Source of the DNA: Chimonanthus salicifolius
Lineage: Eukaryota > Streptophyta > Magnoliopsida > Laurales > Calycanthaceae
Direction: 5' to 3'
Assembly (NCBI GenBank): GCA_013350335.1
Contig: CM023542.1
Coordinates: forward strand, 7,302,025-7,366,024
DNA: 64,000 nucleotides
Below the pieces are notes generated by a model. The model was not told the origin of the DNA and did not search any database. It saw nothing but the letters and a program-made list of their open reading frames with translations. Shown here in pieces: positions 56,735 to 64,000 of the stretch. A program made the translations under genes and the position numbers. Each line of letters opens with the position of its first letter. Within the stretch, counting starts at the first letter, position 1.

Positions 56735-57044
56735 GAGCCAGGTTGGGGGTTTGAGTATCAAGGAAGCAGAAAGATCTGCAGAAGCAAGGGAGAGGACAGC
56801 TGCAGAAGACAGGCAAAGGGCTGCAGAAAGAGCAGCTACAGAAGCACAGGAAAGTGCTGCTGTGGACAGAGCTGCATCAGAGGTGCGGCTTAGAGCAGAG
56901 AGAGCAGCAGTGGAGAGAGCTGCTGCTGAAGCTCGAGAGAGAGCTGCTCAAGAAGCTCGAGAAAGGGACAGTGTTCTCACTTGTAGCAGCAATATCAAAT
57001 CAGCAGTCTTCTCACTTGCAGTAGCAAGATCAAATTACTCTTGA
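56735..57044 (+). other. Leader region with Ala/Glu/Arg-rich coiled-coil-like frame
   Basis: An open frame covering 56643-57044 enters from the 5' LTR and, between primer site and gag, encodes repeats such as AERSAEARERTAAEDRQRAA and RAAAEARERAAQEARERDS. Composition is that of a charged alpha helix. It may be only a GCAGAA/GCTGCA-type repeat expansion in the untranslated leader. No family recognised. Confidence 0.5.
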
Positions 57045-57077
57045 CCGAAGCAGCAAGTCTTGCAGTTGCAAGTCTCA

Positions 57078-60000
57078 ATGTCGACTGAGGGAAGTAGTTT
57101 TGTTCAACCATCCATCCCACGTTTCGATGGTCACTACGACCATTGGAGCATGTTGATGGAGAACTTCTTGCGATCAAAAGAATACTGGAGTCTTGTGGAG
57201 AATGGAATCACAGTTTATGCAGAAGGGACAGTGTTGACAGAAGTTCAACTCAAGGCCCTAGAGGAACAGAAGCTCAAAGACTTGAAGGCCAAGAATTACT
57301 TGTTTCAAGTAATTGATCGAGCTATCTTGGAGACAATTCTGAAGAAGGATACATCAAAGGATATCTGGGATTCCTTGAAGAAAAAGTATCAAGGGACAGC
57401 TAGAGTCAAACGTGCACAATTGCAAGCTCTTCGAAAAGAGTTCGAGATGTTGCAAATGAAGAATGGAGAAATGGTCGTTGACTACTTTGCTAGAACACTA
57501 ACTGTAGCAAACAAGATGAGGATACATGGAGAGAAAATGGAAGATGTAGCAGTGATTGAGAAGATTCTCAGATCTATGACACCTAAATACAACTATGTTG
57601 TATGTTCAATTGAAGAATCAAATGATATTGATGCTCTTTCAATTGATGAATTGCAAAGTAGTCTGCTGGTACATGAATAAAGGATAGTTTGTCAAGAGAT
57701 GAACGAACAAGCCCTCAAGGTTAGTCAAGAGAATTACACACCAGGAAGAGGAAGAGGCCGAGGAGGTTTCAGAGGTCGTGGAAGAGGGAGAGGCCGACAA
57801 GGTTCGTTTGACAAATCAGCTGTGGAGCGCTACCATTGTCATGAACTTGGACATTTGCAATATGAATGTCCCCAGAAGGAGAAGGAGAACAAGGCTAATG
57901 TGGCTGAGACTGAGGAGGAGATGTTGCTGATGGCATATGTTGAAAAGGAAGGTGATCAGATGAGCAATACTTGGTACTTGGATTCTGGATGCAGCAATCA
58001 CATGAGTTGGAACAAAAAACTGTTTTCGAAGATGGATGAATCCTTCAGGGATAATGTGAAACTCGGAAACAACTCCAGTCTTCGTGTCATGGGAAAAGGC
58101 AACATAAGGATTGAAGTCAATGAAGTGATGCACTGTATAACTGAGGTATTTTATGTTCTTGAGTTGAAAAGCAATCTGATTAGTCTTGGTCAGTTGCAGG
58201 AAAAAGGAATTGTCATCATGATTCAAAAGAACTCTTGTCAGATTCATCATCCTGACAAGGGTTTGATCATTCAAGTTGATATGACTTCTAACCGCATGTT
58301 TCTACTCAAAACTGGAGCATCAGTTGAGAAACAAATGTGTTTCAAATCCACAACTGAAGAGGAGATGTGGATGTGGCACTACAGATTTGGACATCTAAAC
58401 TTCAATGGTCTCAAAGCACTTCAACAAAAAAATATGGTGAAAGGTCTTCCTCTACTGCAAGTCGCTTCGAAAGTTTGTGAAGAATGTATGGTAGGAAAGC
58501 AACATCGTGAGACATTTCCTAAAGAGAGCAATTGGAGAGCCACACGGGTACTTCAATTGGTGCACTCTGACATATGTGGGCCTATCAACCCAATCTCCAA
58601 CAGCAGCAAAAAGTATTTCATAACCTTCACTGATGATTTTAGTAGGAAAACATGAATATATTTCCTTGCTGAGAAGTCTGAAGCTCTAGTAGTTTTCAAG
58701 AAATTTAAGGCCTCTGTTGAAAAAGAAACTGGTGTGTCTATTAAAGCTCTTCGAACTGATAGAGGGGGAGAATTTACTTCCAATGAGTTTGTTAATTTCT
58801 GTGAGATGAATGGTATACACAGGCAATTAACTACAACTTACTCACCACAACAAAACGGTGTGGCTGAAAGAAAAAACCGTACCATTATGAACATGGTAAG
58901 GAGCATGCTTGCAAGAATGAAGGCACCAAAGAGATTTTGGCCAAAAGCTGTAAACTGGAGCTCACACATCCTTAACAAATGCCCTACTCATGCTGTGAAG
59001 GATGTTACACCAGAGGAGGCATGGAGTGGCAAGAAACCCGAAGTGAACTATTTTAGGGTGTTTGGTTGTTTGGCTTTTGCTCATACTCCAGATAATCTAA
59101 AAACCAAGCTTGATGACAAGAGCAAAAAGTGTGTGATGCTTGGAGTCAGCGAAGAGTCAGAAGCCTATAGACTATACAATCCAGAGACTCAGAAGATCAT
59201 AATCAGTAGAGATGTGATATTTGATGAAGCTAGTGGTTGGGACTGGAGTAATAAACAAGAAAAGAGAGCTGGTGTTGATCTTGAAGAGACTGAAACCGAG
59301 GAAGTTGTTGAAGAAGTCACAGCTAGAGAAGTCGAAAATGAACCTGTTGAGCACAACTCACCAAGAATTAATGAAGCTTCACCAAATGTACCAAGGTAAA
59401 GAAGAACTCCTGGTTGGATGACAGACTATGTGAGTGGTGGTGAGTTTTCAGATGATGATAACATTGCTCAATTTGCTTTGTTTGCTAGCAATGATCACAT
59501 TACATTTGATGATGCTGTGAAGAGTTTGAAGTGGAGAAAAGCCATGGACTTGGAGATACAAGCAATTGAAAGAAATGATACATGGGAGTTGATTGACTTG
59601 CCTGAAGGAGAAAAAACAGTGGGAGTGAAGTGGATATTCAAGACCAAGTTCAAAGAAAATGGGGAGATCGACAAGTATAAAGCCAGGTTAGTAGCTAAAG
59701 GTTATACTCAAGAATATGGTATTGATTATTCAGAAGTATTTGCTCCTATGATTCGCCATGATACCATACGCTTGGTTATATCCTTAGCTGCACAGAATGA
59801 TTGGTCAATCTATCAACTCGATGTGAAGTCTGCATTTTTATATGGAGAGCTCAATGAACAAGTGTACGTCAATCAACCTGCTGGATATGTGCAAAGAGGG
59901 AAAGAACAGAAAGTTTACAAATTAAAGAGGGCCCTATACGGACTAAAACAGGCTCCGAGAGCTTGGTATAGTCATATAGAGTCACACTTCTTGAAGAACG

Positions 60001-61034
60001 GTTTCACCAAGTGCCCATACGAGCACACTTTATTTATCAAGCATGGAAAAGAAGGGAAGATTCTCATTGTATCTTTCTATGTGGATGATCTTATTTTCAC
60101 AGGAAATAATGAAAATATGTTCAAAGAATTCAAGAAGTCTATGATGGAAGAATTTGAGATGACAGACTTGGGAAAGATGCACTATTTCCTTGGAATTGAA
60201 GTGAAGCAGTCAAGCAATGGGATCTTTATTGGACAAAAGAAATATGCTAAGGAGATTATCAAAAGATTTCACATGGAAGATTGTAATTCTGTTCAAAATA
60301 CTATAGTTCCAAGAACAAAGTTCAGTAAGGATGTGGGAGGAGAGAAAGTCGACAGCACTCTCTACAAGCAAATAGTGGGAAGCCTAATGTATCTAACTGC
60401 TACAAGACCTGATCTAATGTTTGTTGTGAGTCTTATTAGCAGGTACATGGAATCACCTACTGAACTTCATTATCAAGCAGCTAAGAGAGTGCTTCGTTAT
60501 CTGAAAGGAACAACAGATCTTGGCTTATTCTACAAAAAGGAAGCTGGGGGTAAGCTAATGGGATTCAGCGACAGTGACTATGCTGGGGATCTTGACGACA
60601 GAAAAAGTACATCTGGATATGTGTTCATGCTAAGTTCAGCAGCTGTTGCTTGGTCATCGAGAAAACAGCCGGTTGTCACTCTTTCTACAGCAGAAGCCAA
60701 ATTCATAGCAGCAGCGTCATGTGCATGTCAAACTGTTTGGCTGAGAAGGTTGCTCGAAGAATTGTGTTTTAAACAGGATAAGCCTACTGTGATCTTCTGT
60801 GATAATAGCTCTGCCATTAAACTATCCAAAAATCCAGTAATGCATGGAAGGAGTAAGCATATTGATGTCAGATTTCATTTTCTTCGAGATCTCGTCAAAG
60901 ATCAAGTTATTGAGTTAAAGCATTGTTCAAGCAATATGCAGGTTGCTGATATCCTAACTAAGCTATTAAAGTTGGAAGCTTTCATAAAGATGCGAGAATC
61001 ACTTGGGATCTGTTCGAATTTGTGTTTAAACTGA
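57078..61034 (+). pseudogene. Copia gag-pol polyprotein with three in-frame stops
   Basis: One reading frame of 1318 codons without a frameshift, broken by TAA at 57678 (codon 201), TGA at 58653 (codon 526) and TAA at 59397 (codon 774). The ATG at 57078 (MSTEGSSFVQPSIPRFDGHY) is the family's usual gag start. Order: gag (FDGHYDHWSMLMENFL), zinc knuckle (RYHCHELGHLQYEC), protease (WYLDSGCSNHMS), integrase (HYRFGHLNF, CEECMVGKQH, HSDICGP, RTDRGGEF, QQNGVAERKN), reverse transcriptase (ARLVAKGYTQ, YQLDVKSAFLYG, FYVDDLIFTG) and RNase H (GFSDSDYAGD, STAEAKFIAA, KHIDVRFHF). The first knuckle Cys is Arg, and the usual STAEAE is STAEAK, probably loss of a catalytic acid. The element could not move without help. 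Confidence 0.95.
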
Positions 61035-61172
61035 AAGCTTAATCGCTTTTCAGTTTAAGGAAGGATGTGAAGTTGTTATTTAGGATTTGTTAAAGCTGTT
61101 GAAATAACCCTATGTTTTAGGGAAGTTGCTAGAGTTTGAATGTTTCTTTAGGAGGATCCCTTGATTTTAGGT

Positions 61173-61802
61173 ATTGTTAGTCATGGGATCATGTTGTTAT
61201 TCTTTCTGTTTTGTAAGGCTATTTAAGCTACTTTTCTCATTCAATAAATTATCTATTTCTAACAGAGGATGGAGAAAACTGAAGAAGGAATGGGAAGAAA
61301 GAAAGACAGAATCCTGAGTTTGTAGAATATCGCTGAAAGAAAATCCAGCGACAGAGATGGAAAAGATCGAGAGAGAAAGAAGAAGAAGAAAGGAAAGAGG
61401 GAACCCAAAGAAGAGAAAAAAACAAGAGAGACAAAAAAGGAGAGAGAAACTGAGTCGACCCAAGTGACTCGGACTCGGTATTCCGAGATTGTTAGTCATG
61501 GGATCATGCTGTTATTCTTTCTGTTTTGTAAGGCTATTTAAGCTACTTTTCTCATTCAATAAATTATCTATTTCTAACAGAGGATGGAGAAAACTGAAGA
61601 AGGAATGGGAAGAAAGAAAGACAGAATCCTGAGTTTGTAGAATATCGCTGAAAGAAAATCCAGCGACAGAGATGGAAAAGATCGAGAGAGAAAGAAGAAG
61701 AAGAAAGGAAAGAGGGAACCCAAAGAAGAGAAAAAAACAAGAGAGACAAAAAAGGAGAGAGAAACTGAGTCGACCCAAGTGACTCGGACTCGGTATTCCG
61801 AG
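61173..61802 (+). repeat. 315 bp tandem duplication: LTR tail plus flank repeat F
   Basis: Unit 1 (61173-61487) is the last 92 bp of the 3' LTR plus F copy 2; unit 2 (61488-61802) repeats this almost exactly, with about one base change (ATGTTGTT against ATGCTGTT). After unit 2 the sequence continues GTTGAGTTATTTTTATTTTTT, which also fits the DNA bordering the 5' LTR at 56525-56540. Confidence 0.93.
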
Positions 61803-62489
61803 TTGAGTTATTTTTATTTTTTTAATTTCTTTTTTCTTTTTATAAATAAAGCCTGTAAATTGAGGCTTAAACCAAGCACTAGAACAAGTCCTGTTAAGTT
61901 GAATTATTTGAAAGCTTTTAGCTTTGTTTAGAATCTCCCCAAGAGGTGAGTCCTATCTAATTTGCAGAAGAACTGGTGGGAGAAGATTTCTTTGTTGAAA
62001 TGAAAGGTACACATCAGAATTTGACTTGAAAATTTAAGAAATTAAATAATAAAAAACTACTTTTCTGACCTGGAAACTACCAATGGACTTCATTCATTAC
62101 CACTGTGTTACTTCTTTAATTTATTATTTTATTGCCCTAATATGGACATAATTGAGTACCGAGCATTTGTAAATCATTCTTTAATTTGCTATCTCAGTTC
62201 TTCTGCAAATTAGAGCACCCACTAATGACTTCCCTTCTAAATGTATTAAATATAAAGATTTGACTTTACTAAAGTATTTTTAATCATTAATCCCAATCAA
62301 ATGAAACGTATAGGAGCAAGGAATATTATTTTGTTGTTAATTTTTGTGTGATGATTGGACCCTACTTCATTTTAATATTGTTTGCTTTAGGGCTATATCT
62401 GATCCAAACGGTTTTGCATTGGACCATGGCCCACATGACAAGGCTCAAAAGGCCTCACAACGAGGATGGTTGCCCCCTCTTATATAAAG
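61803..62489. other. Intergenic DNA
   Basis: No gene recognised. Confidence 0.4.
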
Positions 62490-64000
62490 CTCCAACCACC
62501 TAACTGATGTGAGACTTTTTGAAGCACCCCTCATTCTCTCCTTAATTATCAGAGTGTTTATGTAATAAAAATTAACAACGGAAAGAGAGGGGAGAGCGCT
62601 ACGACGCGAGTCAAGCTCGAATCCGAAGATTCGACCCTCAACTAGCCCAAATAGTGTGTGCACATGGACAAAGCCCGTATATAATTGGCAACACACTAAC
62701 TTACTATCTGCGGAATTTTGTACATTCACTTGATATAACCAGATACAACCATCTTTAATCCAAAACAAAGCAATATTTATCCCATAAAATTATTTCTCAA
62801 ATAAAAGGGTTCAATACATTATCTCAAAATTCTCAATCACTTAACTCCTACATAATTGTTTAGTTCTCTAATAACATTAAAATGCAAGACTCTACGAAAT
62901 CTTCCGTCTTGCTTCCATCCTCCTTTACGTCTGGCTATTGCTTGGTCCAGCCTCATCACATTTCTCCTTTCTTGTATTAGTTTCTAAAAGAAAAGAGTAT
63001 TGTAGGTTTATTCAACGCCTAGTAGGAATTCTCATGCCCATGCATTTCTCTCTATCTTATTCTTATCAAACAGTTATAATCATTGGCCATTATGTCCGTA
63101 GCTTTCCTGGAGCACCTGCTGGGAACTACTACCCAATACTAGCATTTAACTGGGACTACCGGGGGAGTGCTACACACCCATACTCCTGCGCAGGTTTCAG
63201 GACTTCTGCTGACCCTATAGCTTTTTGCCCAATTAAAATGCCATATTTTGTAACCCATGGATGCGGCCATACAGAATAGTTATTTTATTTCAATTTTCAG
63301 GTTAGAGTTTACCATCTCCTAATCTTTGACTCAACTATTTCCATCCCACACAAGATACATGCTTTTCATGTTTATGCATCGATAAATCATACAAATCATG
63401 CATCGAAATCAAATATTAATTCAACATACATAATAATCACGTGATATTTCAAGAAAGTAGGAAAACCTACTTGATCAATAGAATTCTGCGAAAGAGTGAC
63501 TACGGGGTACGTTCATCTCCTAGATCACCCTCTGATCCTCTGGTTATGTTCATTAATCAAAACAAACTCACATGATTAGCTCGTGTTCATGTTTTCCAAA
63601 TCCATAGTTATTAATCTCATTAATCTTCCATTTAGTGGTGTCTTCTTAATTCTAAGTTCATGTCCAATCCAACATGTAGTCTTGGAACTTAGGTCATCGA
63701 TTTGGAACTTCCGGAGCTTGTTCCGAAGCTTCGGACCATCAAGGTCTCCTTCGGATCATTCTGAAGCATACGGGTTCACTGGTCTGCTTGGAACTTGCCT
63801 TCGGTACTTCCGAATCAAGTTACGAGTCGGCATTCTAGGTTTTCTCTCGGTATTTCCGAGAGACCTACTGATTCTAATCGCACAACGTTCTGCTCGGAAC
63901 TTGCCTTGAAGGCACTTCCGAATCAAGTTCCGAGGGTTCAAAGCTTCAATTCCTCTCTGGCACTTCCGAGAGATTTACTGGTTTCGGTTTAAATAGTACA
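62490..64000. mobile_element. Putative LTR-type retroelement sequence, cut by the right edge
   Basis: The piece 62390-62560 has TRIM-like phrases (GGACCATGGCCCACATGA, CTGATGTGAGACTTTTTGAAG). From about 62570 the sequence resembles an LTR of the family-A type in general layout and, from 63700, holds TCGGA-N3-TCCGA-like palindromes (TTCGGTACTTCCGAA, CTCGGTATTTCCGAGAG). It is much diverged and neither end can be fixed. The open frames at 62938-63279 and 63583-63992 are not recognised as proteins. Confidence 0.4.

Larger units (their letters stand above)
56534..61264 (+). mobile_element. Ty1-copia LTR retrotransposon, nearly intact
   Basis: A 4.73 kb element. The 5' LTR is 56534-56724 and the 3' LTR is 61074-61264; both are 191 bp and differ at about four positions by eye. 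The 3' LTR begins TGTTATTTAGG and ends CTAACA; the 5' LTR begins TTTTATTTAGG, so its TG is lost. A primer site in the context TTTGGCATCAGAGCCAGG follows the 5' LTR, and AAGGAAGGATGTGAAG precedes the 3' LTR. A polyprotein lies at 57078-61034. The low LTR divergence suggests a fairly recent insertion. The 3' side is rearranged. Confidence 0.93.

Noticed and set aside
57816..58274. 152-residue frame on the minus strand
   Set aside because: Antisense shadow of the copia protease/integrase region.
62938..63279. 113-residue frame near the right edge
   Set aside because: No recognisable domain; composition fits LTR-type DNA. Cannot be supported as a gene.

Overview
This window is a piece of a repeat-rich, AT-rich angiosperm nuclear genome. 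The evidence is spliced genes of plant families (IQ67-domain, group-IV B-box, plant-type dynamin 2), kilobase-sized introns, and many plant transposon classes. I cannot name the species. No bacterial, organellar, rRNA, tRNA or CRISPR feature is present.

Three host genes can be built exon by exon. (1) 5048-6040, minus: the first four exons of a dynamin-related protein 2 (DRP2) GTPase; the next exon is not found before the left edge. (2) 27345-37177, plus: a complete five-exon, 486-residue IQ67-domain (IQD) protein whose first IQ motif is split by a 5.5 kb intron full of transposons. (3) 46064-52319, minus: a complete three-exon, 276-residue double B-box transcription factor of the BBX20/21/22 group, with a 4.4 kb second intron holding an LTR retrotransposon.

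Most of the rest is mobile DNA. From left to right: LINE fragments (0.1-4 kb); an ATATCGGCCGATAT element (6.5 kb); a 1.5 kb solo LTR (8-9.4 kb); microsatellites, tRNA-type SINEs, a 353 bp TRIM and a hAT MITE (10.5-14.7 kb); a 3.3 kb non-autonomous LTR element carrying an importin gene fragment (14.7-18 kb); a 3.27 kb solo LTR and a second 1.5 kb solo LTR (19.9-24.8 kb); the IQD gene with an RTE LINE and a 1.93 kb hAT element in its intron; an LTR-like remnant (38-39.7 kb); a second 3.35 kb solo LTR (40-43.4 kb); a 61 bp hAT MITE; a hAT element carrying a large palindrome (44.7-45.5 kb); the BBX gene; a MULE-like element carrying the same palindrome (54.5-55.4 kb); an almost intact Ty1-copia element with three nonsense codons and a rearranged 3' flank (56.3-61.8 kb); and a diverged LTR-type sequence running off the right edge.

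The most interesting system is a family of non-autonomous LTR retrotransposons, seen at 14733-18018 and 47407-50272. They have about 200 bp LTRs, a copia-type primer site and a shared 29-30 bp minisatellite. In place of gag-pol they contain pieces of host genes: an importin-7/8-type (SAD2-like) importin in one, and ARP3 plus an M1 aminopeptidase in the other. Other unusual structures are dense arrays of TCGGA-N3-TCCGA palindromes inside the large solo LTRs, and one palindromic module shared by a hAT and a MULE-like element.
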